Shown here piece after piece: positions 7,584 to 13,267 of a stretch of 13,341 nt of DNA. Source of the stretch: SHZL01 sp031362985 (GTDB lineage Bacteria > Pseudomonadota > Gammaproteobacteria > Xanthomonadales > SZUA-36). The stretch covers positions 1-13,341 of the forward strand of contig JANLTO010000134.1 in assembly GCA_031362985.1 (NCBI GenBank), written 5' to 3'. Numbering within the stretch: position 1 is the first letter of the stretch; each line of letters opens with the position of its first letter. The notes under the pieces were generated by a model. The model had not been told where the DNA came from and ran no database searches. It saw only the letters and a program-made list of their open reading frames with translations. Both the position numbers and the translations under genes were made by a program.

Positions 7584-8378
7584 ATGAGCAAAACCAGCCG
7601 CTATACCTCAAGACAACCCAATGCACGCGGCCTGATTGACTACTCCGAGGAAGAGCACGGCATCTGGCACGACCTGATCACGCGGCAGATCCCCATGCTG
7701 GAAGGCCGGGCATGCAAGCAATGGATCGGCGCCCTGCACGAAATGAATTTTCCAATCGACCGGATTCCGCAGTTGCCGGAAATCAATAAAGTGTTGGAAC
7801 GGCACACCGGATGGAACGTGGTCCCGGTGAAAGCATTGATCCCCTTCACCGAATTCTTTGCCTTGCTGGCGGACAAGAAATTCCCGGTCGCCACCTTTAT
7901 CCGCACCCGCGAGGAATTTGATTACCTGCAGGAGCCGGACGTTTTCCACGAAGTGTTTGGCCACACCCCGGTATTGACTGACCGCCGCTTCGCCGCATTT
8001 ATCGAGGCGTACGGCAAAGCCGGCCTGGCTGCCGACCCGAAAGATCACGCCACGTTGGCGCGCCTGTTCTGGTTTACCGTGGAATTTGGCCTGGTGGATA
8101 ACGGCGAAGGTGTGCGGGCCTATGGAGCAGGCGTTATGTCCTCACCCGGTGAACTGGTCTACGCCATCGAAAGCCCCCTGCCCCTGCGCAAGCCGCTGGA
8201 CCCGGTAGATGCCCTGCGCACCCCCTACCGCATCGACATCTACCAGACGGTGTATTTTGTGCTGGACACCTTTGACCACCTGTTTGAACTGGCCCAGGGC
8301 GACTGGAGCCGGTTCATCAGCGAAGCCCGGCGCCTCGGCATGCACGCCCCCACCTACCCACCCAAGGAGGCGGCATGA
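7584..8378 (+). CDS. phhA: Phenylalanine 4-monooxygenase (phenylalanine hydroxylase)
   Basis: This non-haem iron enzyme converts phenylalanine to tyrosine using oxygen and tetrahydropterin. The 264-residue product matches bacterial single-domain enzymes such as Pseudomonas PhhA. The iron ligands are visible: H122 and H127 in FHEVFGH and E167 in FTVEFGL. The pterin and substrate regions ALIPFTEFF and VATFIRTREEFDYLQEPD are intact, and the C-terminus ends HAPTYPPKEAA as in homologues. I start at the ATG at 7584, after GAGG at 7572-7575. The frame stays open upstream to a TTG at 7464, but that extension has no counterpart in the family. phhB starts one base after the stop. Confidence 0.97.
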   Translation: MSKTSRYTSRQPNARGLIDYSEEEHGIWHDLITRQIPMLEGRACKQWIGALHEMNFPIDRIPQLPEINKVLERHTGWNVVPVKALIPFTEFFALLADKKFPVATFIRTREEFDYLQEPDVFHEVFGHTPVLTDRRFAAFIEAYGKAGLAADPKDHATLARLFWFTVEFGLVDNGEGVRAYGAGVMSSPGELVYAIESPLPLRKPLDPVDALRTPYRIDIYQTVYFVLDTFDHLFELAQGDWSRFISEARRLGMHAPTYPPKEAA

Positions 8379-8379
8379 C

Positions 8380-8724
8380 ATGAGCACCGTTTGCGACCTC
8401 ACAGACCGCCACTGCAAACCCTGTGAAGGCGGAGTCGACCCCATGACGCTTGAGCAGGCAAAAACCCTGGTTAGCCAGATTCCCGGCTGGGCATTAAGCC
8501 CGGATGGAAAAACCATCACCCGCCGCTTCGAATTCAAAGGCTTCTACAAAACCATGGCTTTCATCAACGCCATGGCCTGGATCGCCAATGCCGAAAACCA
8601 CCACCCGGATTTCTCTGCCGGCTACGGCCACTGCGAGATCAACTTCACCACCCATGCGATTGACGGGCTGTCGGAGAATGATTTCATCTGTGCGGCGAAG
8701 ATCAACGAGCTGTTTGCCGCTTAG
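8380..8724 (+). CDS. phhB: Pterin-4a-carbinolamine dehydratase
   Basis: The enzyme dehydrates the 4a-hydroxytetrahydropterin released by PhhA, so the cofactor can be recycled. The product has 114 residues. The active-site signature ENHHPDF is at residues 72-78 (H74, H75), and a third histidine, H92, lies in FTTHAIDGLS; these are the usual catalytic histidines. The N-terminus carries the CKPCEGG segment common in bacterial members. The ATG at 8380 follows the phhA stop by one base, with AAGGAGG at 8364-8370, so the pair is translationally coupled. A GC hairpin follows the stop by 29 bases. Confidence 0.96.
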   Translation: MSTVCDLTDRHCKPCEGGVDPMTLEQAKTLVSQIPGWALSPDGKTITRRFEFKGFYKTMAFINAMAWIANAENHHPDFSAGYGHCEINFTTHAIDGLSENDFICAAKINELFAA

Positions 8725-8753
8725 TTCCAGTCGTTCCACACCCCACGTCCATC

Positions 8754-8770
8754 GGCCCGGCGGCCGGGCC
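8754..8770. terminator. Possible terminator hairpin between phhB and yefM-like gene
   Basis: GGCCCGG (8754-8760) and CCGGGCC (8764-8770) form a perfect 7-bp stem with loop CGG. It lies between the convergent ends of phhB and the antitoxin gene and could serve both strands. Neither side has a strong T-run, so it may be Rho-assisted or simply structural. Confidence 0.4.
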
Positions 8771-8773
8771 AGC

Positions 8774-9031
8774 TCATTTGGCATCCGCCGTGTCGAGCCG
8801 AGTTACATCTCCTGCCTGGTATTGCTCAATTGATGTTTGCAGATGCGCAACGTTGGCCGGACTGCTAAGTAAATGCACGGTTTCCATCAGGCCGTTGAAG
8901 AATTCCAGCGACATGACCACCGCATCTTTAGCATCGCGGCGCGTGATAACCGTGCAGTCCGAGTCTTCAGTGACCCGATCCAAAACACTCTTAAGACTAT
9001 TCCTGGCTTGGCTGAATGAAACGACACGCAC
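8774..9031 (-). CDS. YefM/Phd-family antitoxin without a partner toxin
   Basis: An 85-residue protein of the PhdYeFM family. The N-terminus MRVVSFSQARNSLKSVLDRV is the typical DNA-binding part, followed by a beta segment (DCTVITRRDAKDAVVMSLEFF) and a C-terminal toxin-binding tail. The start is GTG at 9029-9031 with GGGAG seven bases upstream. In complete modules a YoeB-type RNase toxin follows the antitoxin; here only 49 bases separate the stop from phhB and no toxin remnant is seen. It diverges from a HigB-type toxin gene, so it may be an orphan or may have been recruited as a regulator. Confidence 0.9.
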   Translation of the reverse strand: MRVVSFSQARNSLKSVLDRVTEDSDCTVITRRDAKDAVVMSLEFFNGLMETVHLLSSPANVAHLQTSIEQYQAGDVTRLDTADAK

Positions 9032-9062
9032 GATTTAACTCCCGGGTAGCTGACCGGTATTC

Positions 9063-9091
9063 TTGTCGTTTATCGATCTTCGATATACAAT
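9063..9091 (+). promoter_or_regulatory. Promoter with internal palindrome for the toxin-first higBA pair
   Basis: TTGTCG (9063-9068) and TACAAT (9086-9091) are separated by 17 bases. The spacer contains the inverted repeat TATCGA-TCT-TCGATA (9071-9085), a likely antitoxin operator. Transcription should begin close to 9098, which is the A of the toxin ATG, so the toxin mRNA may be leaderless. On the minus strand TTGCCA (9093-9098) and CGATAA (9070-9075), also 17 bases apart, could drive the divergent yefM-like gene from the same site. Confidence 0.6.
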
Positions 9092-9097
9092 CTGGCA

Positions 9098-9376
9098 ATG
9101 ATAAAGACGTTTCGATGCGCCCGGACCCACCAATTGTTTGACGGGCATCGTGTACGCCAATTCATCAACTTTGAATCTGCCGCGAGACGTAAATTGGAAA
9201 TACTGGCCGGCGCGCAAGAATTGGCGGATCTCCGCTCTCCACCAGGCAACCGGTTGGAGCGGTTAACTGGTGATAGGAAAGGTCAGTACAGCATCAGGAT
9301 AAACAACCAATACCGTATCTGCTTTCGTTGGAATGACGGGGCGGAAGATGTTGAGATCGTCGATTACCATTTTTGA
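9098..9376 (+). CDS. higB: HigB-type toxin, RelE superfamily
   Basis: A 92-residue member of the host-inhibition HigB group, which are ribosome-dependent mRNA interferases. Family features are the start MIKTFR, the LERLTGDRKGQYSIRINNQYRICFRW core and the end VEIVDYHF. The gene comes before its antitoxin, the order typical of HigBA. The ATG at 9098 has no Shine-Dalgarno sequence and falls at the predicted transcription start. The antitoxin gene begins 14 bases after the stop. All characteristic segments are present, so it is probably functional. Confidence 0.93.
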   Translation: MIKTFRCARTHQLFDGHRVRQFINFESAARRKLEILAGAQELADLRSPPGNRLERLTGDRKGQYSIRINNQYRICFRWNDGAEDVEIVDYHF

Positions 9377-9390
9377 GCAGAGGATCAGAC

Positions 9391-9690
9391 ATGCCTAAAG
9401 AGCTTTTGAACCCGATTCATCCAGGGGAAATTTTGCGAGAAGAATTTATGGTCCCTCTGGGGCTTTCTTCAAATGCGCTGGCCGGACGCCTGGGAATTAC
9501 TGCCGCGCGGGTCAATGAAATTGCCAAAGAACGGCGCGGTATAACAGCAGATACGGCATTACGCCTGGGGTGCTTCTTTAAAACCACGCCTGAATTCTGG
9601 CTTAACTTACAAAAACGATTTGAACTGGAGACGGCCAAGCGATCTTCGGGGGCCAGAATTGAGCGTGAAGTCTCAACTATTGCCGCATAA
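9391..9690 (+). CDS. higA: HigA-type antitoxin, helix-turn-helix
   Basis: A 99-residue XRE-type antitoxin that neutralises the HigB encoded just upstream and should repress the pair. It shows the standard beginning LLNPIHPGEILREEF, a helix-turn-helix around residues 26-50 (SNALAGRLGITAARVNEIAK) and the RRGITADTALRLGCFFKTTPEFWLNLQ segment. I start at the ATG at 9391, preceded by AGAGG seven bases away; the open frame also allows a TTG at 9373 overlapping the toxin stop, which is less likely. No terminator is obvious after the stop. Confidence 0.94.
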   Translation: MPKELLNPIHPGEILREEFMVPLGLSSNALAGRLGITAARVNEIAKERRGITADTALRLGCFFKTTPEFWLNLQKRFELETAKRSSGARIEREVSTIAA

Positions 9691-9783
9691 AGGCGCCTAA
9701 CCGGCAGGAACCCGGAAAGCCCCCCGCCAGTTACAAGTTACATTCCCAGCGTTCGATGGTGAGTTTGTGCCAGCACTACAAAG

Positions 9784-10224
9784 CTAAAAAAACATCCCAG
9801 GCTCAATGCCAAAGCGCTTCGACAAAGCCTGAATATGTTTCTTACTCAGGTTACGTTCCCCCGACAGCACCCGCGATACCATGGATTTGGAACCAATTTC
9901 AGGCAGATCTGCCATGCCCAGGCCATGTTGATCCATTAACAGGCAAAGCAGCGCCAAGCCAGCAGGTTCGTCGTTGGCACGCTTCTCAAATGCCAGCAAG
10001 CCGGGATCTTTGCGCTCGTACTGTTCAATTGCACTACTGAGCATTGAGATCACGGCGTTCAGGGGATCGTCTTTCGAATCCTTTGCTTCCTCGAGCAGGC
10101 TCTCAATCAACTCAAGGGCTTGCTCATAACGCTCCGGATCCGTGATGTGGCAGTAGGGAGCAGCCACATCGGCAAAACGCCGGAATTCGCCTCTGACCTC
10201 GTTTATCTGTGCAGTTATGTTCAA
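9784..10224 (-). CDS. higA: HigA antitoxin of the YgjM type
   Basis: A 146-residue antitoxin resembling E. coli HigA (YgjM, 138 residues). An N-terminal helical toxin-binding region has DPERYEQALELIESLLEE near residues 29-46. The C-terminal helix-turn-helix contains DLPEIGSKSMVSRVLSGERNLS. The start is a TTG at 10222-10224 that overlaps the toxin stop as TTGA, with GGAGGAGG a few bases upstream, so translation is coupled to the toxin. It differs in sequence and layout from the other HigA at 9391-9690; both antitoxins have a helix-turn-helix, but the two pairs are not duplicates. Confidence 0.92.
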   Translation of the reverse strand: MNITAQINEVRGEFRRFADVAAPYCHITDPERYEQALELIESLLEEAKDSKDDPLNAVISMLSSAIEQYERKDPGLLAFEKRANDEPAGLALLCLLMDQHGLGMADLPEIGSKSMVSRVLSGERNLSKKHIQALSKRFGIEPGMFF

Positions 10225-10535
10225 TTCAGACCTCCTCCCAAGTAACGCCTGCTCACGTTGTCGTACTCAGCGTGTGTCAGGATGTGCTTCGCATACAGCC
10301 GGTTCTGACGGAATTGAATGAAGGCAATAAGCCGCAAATTATTGCCTGCGATGTTTATTACCCACCACTTGTTCCGGTGCTTGAAATTATCCAGCGATGG
10401 AAATACGCGCCGCATGGCATCCGGCGTCGCAAAATTGCCTTTTTTTAGCACCCGATATACGCGCTCCAGCGATCCTGCGTGCGCTGGATAGCTGCGCGCG
10501 GCTTCACTGAACAGTCGTTTCGAAATAACGTGCAC
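10221..10535 (-). CDS. higB: HigB toxin of the YgjN type
   Basis: A HigB_toxin-family RelE-like mRNA interferase that cuts mRNA on the ribosome. Conserved segments are HVISKRLFSEAARSYP at the start, VFPSLDNFKHRNKWWVINIAGNNLRLIAFI in the middle and ILTHAEYDN near the end. I choose GTG at 10533-10535, giving 104 residues, the same length as E. coli HigB. Upstream in-frame ATGs at 10590-10592 and 10551-10553 lie before or at the predicted transcription start, and the second is inside the palindromic operator. GGGGG precedes the GTG. The stop overlaps the antitoxin start. Confidence 0.92.
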   Translation of the reverse strand: MHVISKRLFSEAARSYPAHAGSLERVYRVLKKGNFATPDAMRRVFPSLDNFKHRNKWWVINIAGNNLRLIAFIQFRQNRLYAKHILTHAEYDNVSRRYLGGGLN

Positions 10536-10545
10536 CCAGCCCCCG

Positions 10546-10589
10546 GTTGCCATAATGGCAACAATAATGCCGTATTGCCAAAATGTCAA
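10546..10589 (-). promoter_or_regulatory. Promoter and palindromic operator of the second higBA operon
   Basis: On the minus strand TTGACA (10584-10589) is followed after 17 bases by TATTGT (10561-10566). The 17-bp perfect palindrome GTTGCCAT-T-ATGGCAAC (10546-10562) covers the end of the -10 box and the predicted start point near 10554. A third half-site, TTTTGGCAA, lies just after the -35 box. The arrangement fits repression by the HigA/HigB complex. Confidence 0.8.
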
Positions 10590-10661
10590 CACGTGTGCAT
10601 CAAGTTTGCGGGTTTAATCAGAAAAGGGAATAGGACAAGGGATTGATTTGTTGTAGGACCG

Positions 10662-11309
10662 CTACTGCTGCATCGGCACGCCCGGCTTACGCAGCACAAA
10701 CACCATCGCCGGCGGAGCATTGGCAAATACGGGAATGCGCTCGATACCATACTGCTGGATTTGCCCGCTCAGAACGCTTTCAATTTCCTTAAGGTCTTTG
10801 CGCAAACCCAGGCTCAACCAATAGCGCATACGGCGCAGCAGGATGTACTCGTAGAAAACGATGATTCCCCCGGGTTGGCAGACACGCACCATTTCGTGGA
10901 ATAGTTCACCAATCATTTGTGGAGCAAAATTGTTAAACGGCAGGCTGCAGCAGATGCGGGAAAACGAATCCGCCGGCATCGGCTTGTGCAGAAAATCCGC
11001 ATTGATGAGCGACACCTGCTCAGCGATCGCGTGATCGCCGAAGCTCTGCAGCATTTTTCTGCGCGTCATGGCGAGGAAATTGCGGTTGATTTCGACAATC
11101 GTCAGCTTGTCGCCGGCCTGCATCTGGCGGAATATCCGCGCGCTGATGGCGCCGGTGCCTGATCCCACCTCCAAAACATGTTGCGGGCAGGACCCATCCC
11201 AAAAAGGTGCCACCATGGCCCGCGCCAGGCCCGGACTGCTGGCCTTTACCGACCCGGTTTGCTCGCGGTTGCGCCAATACTCGCGCTGAAATCCAAAGAA
11301 GTGCGCCAT
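10662..11309 (-). CDS. SAM-dependent methyltransferase, PmtA (phospholipid N-methyltransferase)-like
   Basis: A class I methyltransferase of about 215 residues. The SAM-binding motif I reads VLEVGSGTGAIS (near residues 45-56), followed by an acidic LTIVEINRNFL motif II and the post-motif SLINADFL. The features SSPGLARAM near the start and CCSLPFNNF after motif III resemble bacterial phosphatidylethanolamine N-methyltransferases, but substrate specificity is inferred and another small-molecule or lipid substrate is possible. I use the ATG at 11307-11309; the frame is open to a TTG at 11384, and a TTG at 11360 has GGGTAGGG upstream, so the N-terminus is uncertain. It has no operon partners and lies between toxin-antitoxin genes. 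Confidence 0.75.
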   Translation of the reverse strand: MAHFFGFQREYWRNREQTGSVKASSPGLARAMVAPFWDGSCPQHVLEVGSGTGAISARIFRQMQAGDKLTIVEINRNFLAMTRRKMLQSFGDHAIAEQVSLINADFLHKPMPADSFSRICCSLPFNNFAPQMIGELFHEMVRVCQPGGIIVFYEYILLRRMRYWLSLGLRKDLKEIESVLSGQIQQYGIERIPVFANAPPAMVFVLRKPGVPMQQ

Positions 11310-11446
11310 GGATTCAACCAGCGGGTTACTTAGGAGCTTTGTGATCAAGGAAGAATCCAAATTGGCCCTACCCCAAATAGGCAAAGTGTACGGCAGAGAA
11401 CGACCGGGGGATGCTAACCCGTTACTGTTGCGGGAGCAATGTACAA

Positions 11447-11474
11447 GCAGTCACTCGTCGGCTTGAGTGATTGC
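11447..11474. promoter_or_regulatory. Inverted repeat overlapping the -35 box of the ribbon-helix-helix gene
   Basis: GCAGTCACTC (11447-11456) and GAGTGATTGC (11465-11474) pair over ten positions with one G-T wobble, around an 8-base centre. It overlaps TTGCCT (11471-11476), which with TATCGT (11494-11499) after 17 bases forms a plausible promoter for the gene at 11534. It may be the operator of that antitoxin. Confidence 0.45.
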
Positions 11475-11533
11475 CTGGCTGGTGTTTTGGTACTATCGTG
11501 CTTTATCACAGATTTAATTTGCGAGCGATCAAA

Positions 11534-11773
11534 ATGAGCCGACTCACCATCAATCTGGACGACAAAATTCACCAGGCACCGAAGGAAACTGCGGCCAGGC
11601 AGAACCGCTCGATTGGCTCGATCATCGAAGAAAGCCTGAAATTGCGCGGCATCCGCAGCTACGAAAGTGCCAAAGACCTGGTGGCCAAGGCACGCGCCAA
11701 TTCCCAACTTAGTGCCCCCGAAGCAATAGCCCTGGCCGTGGATGAAACCAGGCGGTCGCGCCAACACCAGTGA
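11534..11773 (+). CDS. Ribbon-helix-helix antitoxin of a broken toxin-antitoxin pair
   Basis: A 79-residue protein starting MSRLTINLDDKIHQAPKETA, the pattern of a ribbon-helix-helix DNA-binding domain: a short beta strand with alternating residues, then helices including RQNRSIGSIIEESLKLRG. Such proteins act as VapB-like antitoxins and autorepressors. The ATG at 11534 was chosen over the longer open frame from 11471 because the domain starts there and the predicted transcription start is near 11506. The Shine-Dalgarno sequence is weak (GAGCG). The next gene begins directly after the stop and is a truncated PIN toxin, so the antitoxin has no intact partner here. Confidence 0.85.
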   Translation: MSRLTINLDDKIHQAPKETAARQNRSIGSIIEESLKLRGIRSYESAKDLVAKARANSQLSAPEAIALAVDETRRSRQHQ

Positions 11774-11915
11774 GTGCATGAAACCCGGCCTGCCACAATG
11801 ATTGCGCAGGTTTGCATCATTGATACCAACATCATGGCGGCGGGTTTGATCAACGCAGACTTCGGCAGCCCTCCGGTACGAATCCTCAATGCCATGCTCA
11901 GTGGGTTCAACGTTG
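11774..11915 (+). pseudogene. Truncated PIN-domain toxin
   Basis: The frame begins at a GTG abutting the antitoxin stop, or at an ATG at 11798. It encodes CIIDTNIMAAGL followed by SPPVRILNAMLSGF, the first acidic site and first helices of a PIN-family RNase toxin. After about 35 PIN-like residues the similarity stops; the open frame continues to 12031 only through the minus-strand terminator and the antisense small gene. The other PIN acidic residues are absent, so the nuclease cannot be active. A deletion joining the toxin gene to unrelated DNA near 11915 explains this best. Confidence 0.75.
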
Positions 11916-11938
11916 GGGCACAACTGAGTTCGCATAAT

Positions 11939-11964
11939 AAAAAACCCCGCCAATGGCGGGGTTT
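11939..11964 (-). terminator. Strong intrinsic terminator of the 41-residue gene
   Basis: On the minus strand AAACCCCGCC (11955-11964) and GGCGGGGTTT (11942-11951) form a perfect 10-bp stem with loop ATT, and the T-run continues to six T residues, then ATTATG. It lies 24 bases after the stop of the small gene at 11989-12114. On the plus strand the stem is not followed by T residues. Confidence 0.9.
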
Positions 11965-11988
11965 GCAAATTTCGTTGTGGCGCTATAT

Positions 11989-12114
11989 TTACACGGCTTT
12001 TTTGGCTGAATCTTTCAAATGGCCTTTGTAAGCCTTGTCCAGAAGCTCAATAGCCTTGCGCATGAGGGCCTTGGCCTCACTAAACATGCGCTTTGTCTCC
12101 AGTTCGCCTCTCAT
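11989..12114 (-). CDS. Unrecognised 41-residue protein, lysine-rich amphipathic helix
   Basis: I do not recognise this gene. It has a near-perfect ribosome binding site (AAGGAGGT, eight bases before the ATG at 12112-12114), 41 codons, a TAA stop and a strong terminator 24 bases on, so it looks like a complete small transcription unit. The product begins MRGELETKRMFSEAKALM and continues as one charged amphipathic helix (RKAIELLDKAYKGHLKDSAKK), rich in Lys, Ala, Leu and Glu, with no membrane segment or cysteine. It lies among toxin-antitoxin genes and antisense to the read-through part of the truncated PIN frame. A role as a small antitoxin, nucleic-acid-binding or adaptor peptide is possible but unsupported. 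Confidence 0.65.
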   Translation of the reverse strand: MRGELETKRMFSEAKALMRKAIELLDKAYKGHLKDSAKKAV

Positions 12115-12436
12115 AGCTAATACCTCCTTTGCACTACACTTACAGAAATGGCTTTGCATCCAGTTCCTTTACCCGTTTCAATAATTCTACGCACTCCGCA
12201 GGCAAGTGGCTATGCTCGTTCAGGTTTAGTTTGCGCAACAGCCTCGGGCCTCAAATGCGTTGCTTGCCTGCTCACGGTTCAGCTGGCATGGGCCCTCGGA
12301 GCGGGTGGAGCCAACGGCTGCACCGCCAGCCGCAGCATCGTGTAGGAAAGATTCCATCCGCACGCTCAACCAGATGCCATCCCGGGCCCTACCTCGTCAT
12401 CCCGGACCCCGACCCGGGATCCACGCAGCCCTCAAT
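12115..12436. other. Gap between the small gene and vapC: no confident gene
   Basis: This 322-base stretch holds the promoter region of the 41-residue gene and, at 12393-12423, a dispersed repeat. On the minus strand a 32-codon frame (12140-12238, TTG start, ending ELLKRVKELDAKPFL) looks protein-like but has no usable ribosome binding site; it may be a gene remnant. Plus-strand frames here are antisense to vapC and not credible. Confidence 0.5.
12393..12423. repeat. Dispersed palindromic repeat, copy 2
   Basis: The segment begins TCGTCATCCCGGAC, identical over 14 bases to copy 1 at 5821. The arms ATCCCGG (12399-12405) and CCGGGAT (12414-12420) pair over 7 bp around an 8-base centre that differs from copy 1. 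It begins 14 bases beyond the vapC stop and could also act as a weak terminator or mRNA-stabilising hairpin for vapBC. Confidence 0.75.
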
Positions 12437-12832
12437 CTACAACCAATTCTCCACCGACAAATCCGGCACCCGCTTGAATTCCCGCAGATTATTCGTGACC
12501 AGCACCGCACCGAGGCTGCGTGCATGGGCCGCGATAAGCAAGTCGTTGTTGCCGATGGGCCACCCCTGCCTCTGCAAAAACGCCCGCAGAGTGCCATAGA
12601 CCTTCGCCACTGCCTCATCCACCGGCATGACCAGGAGCAAACGGGTAAACGCGTTCAATTGTTCCCACCGCTGTTTCATCAATGCTGTCGAACCGTGTTC
12701 AATACCAAAACACAGCTCCGCATAAGTGACTGCGGAAATAGCCAGATCCCGGGTAACCTTGAACTTGTGCTGCAGTGTGCCGGAGCGATGCTTCAACACG
12801 TAAATGCAGGTATCGGTATCGAGCAGATGCAT
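12437..12832 (-). CDS. vapC: VapC toxin, PIN-domain ribonuclease
   Basis: A 131-residue PIN-domain endoribonuclease of the VapC group, whose better-known members cleave initiator tRNA. Acidic active-site positions are visible: D5/D7 in LLDTDTCIYVLK, E39 in TYAELCFGIE and D97 in PIGNNDLLIAAHA, followed by the typical VLVTNNLREFKRVPDL tail. Length is normal and all motifs are intact. The ATG overlaps the vapB stop by one base (TGATG), the usual tight coupling. The exact RNA target is inferred from the family. Confidence 0.95.
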   Translation of the reverse strand: MHLLDTDTCIYVLKHRSGTLQHKFKVTRDLAISAVTYAELCFGIEHGSTALMKQRWEQLNAFTRLLLVMPVDEAVAKVYGTLRAFLQRQGWPIGNNDLLIAAHARSLGAVLVTNNLREFKRVPDLSVENWL

Positions 12833-13062
12833 CAGGGGAAATCCCTTTCCTGCGGCACCTGATCTTGGCGCTCCGGCAAATAATCATCGCCAAATGCAGA
12901 CGCAGCAGCAAAAAACTCATCCCACCCCGGCGCCCTGGAGGAGAGAACAACCGTATCACCCTGCTTGTAAACAAACACCTCATCGCAGTCAAACCGGCAG
13001 TCTTTGGGCAGGCGCACCGCCTGGCTACGTCCATTCATGAAGATCTTTGCGCGCTTGCTCAT
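12832..13062 (-). CDS. vapB: VapB antitoxin, AbrB/MazE-type DNA-binding domain
   Basis: A 76-residue antitoxin. The N-terminal swapped-hairpin DNA-binding domain shows AKIFMNGRSQAVRLPKDCRF and DEVFVYKQGDTVVLSSR, the classic VapB pattern. The C-terminal tail with WDEFFAAASAF, rich in aromatic and acidic residues, should wrap around VapC. The ATG is at 13060-13062; GGAAGTA is the best upstream match to a ribosome binding site. A palindromic operator lies 22 bases upstream. It is co-transcribed with vapC. Confidence 0.94.
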   Translation of the reverse strand: MSKRAKIFMNGRSQAVRLPKDCRFDCDEVFVYKQGDTVVLSSRAPGWDEFFAAASAFGDDYLPERQDQVPQERDFP

Positions 13063-13084
13063 GGGATACTTCCGTCATTGCAAA

Positions 13085-13118
13085 TGATATATATCACCTA
13101 GTATAGATCATCTGACAA
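13085..13118 (-). promoter_or_regulatory. Promoter and operator of vapBC
   Basis: A perfect 12-bp palindrome TGATATATATCA lies at 13085-13096. On the minus strand TTGTCA (13113-13118) is followed after 17 bases by GATATA (13090-13095), so the palindrome covers the probable -10 box, as expected for an autorepressed antitoxin operon. A TATACT further upstream (13100-13105) is an alternative -10 box without a good -35 box. Confidence 0.6.
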
Positions 13119-13157
13119 GAGGAAATAGCAGTGAATTTCTGTAGGGAATGCCCCTTG

Positions 13158-13180
13158 GGCGCGATAAAATTCAGCGCGCC
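13158..13180. other. GC inverted repeat in the vapB to ABC-transporter gap
   Basis: GGCGCG (13158-13163) and CGCGCC (13175-13180) flank an AT-rich 11-base loop. It is not followed by a T-run on either strand. I see nothing else in 13119-13267, and its function is unknown. Confidence 0.25.
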
Positions 13181-13267
13181 GCCACGCAATAACCTCCACG
13201 CAGGAACCCATTCCGCTTATCATTGGCTCCCTAATTCCACACCAGCCCTGAACAGCCCAAAATACCC

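Noticed and set aside
12140..12238. 32-codon minus-strand frame upstream of the 41-residue gene
   Set aside because: Protein-like composition, but only a TTG start, no well-spaced ribosome binding site and no family match; kept as a possible remnant only.
12260..12862. 200-codon plus-strand frame over the vapC region
   Set aside because: It is antisense to the well-supported vapC gene and shows no domain.
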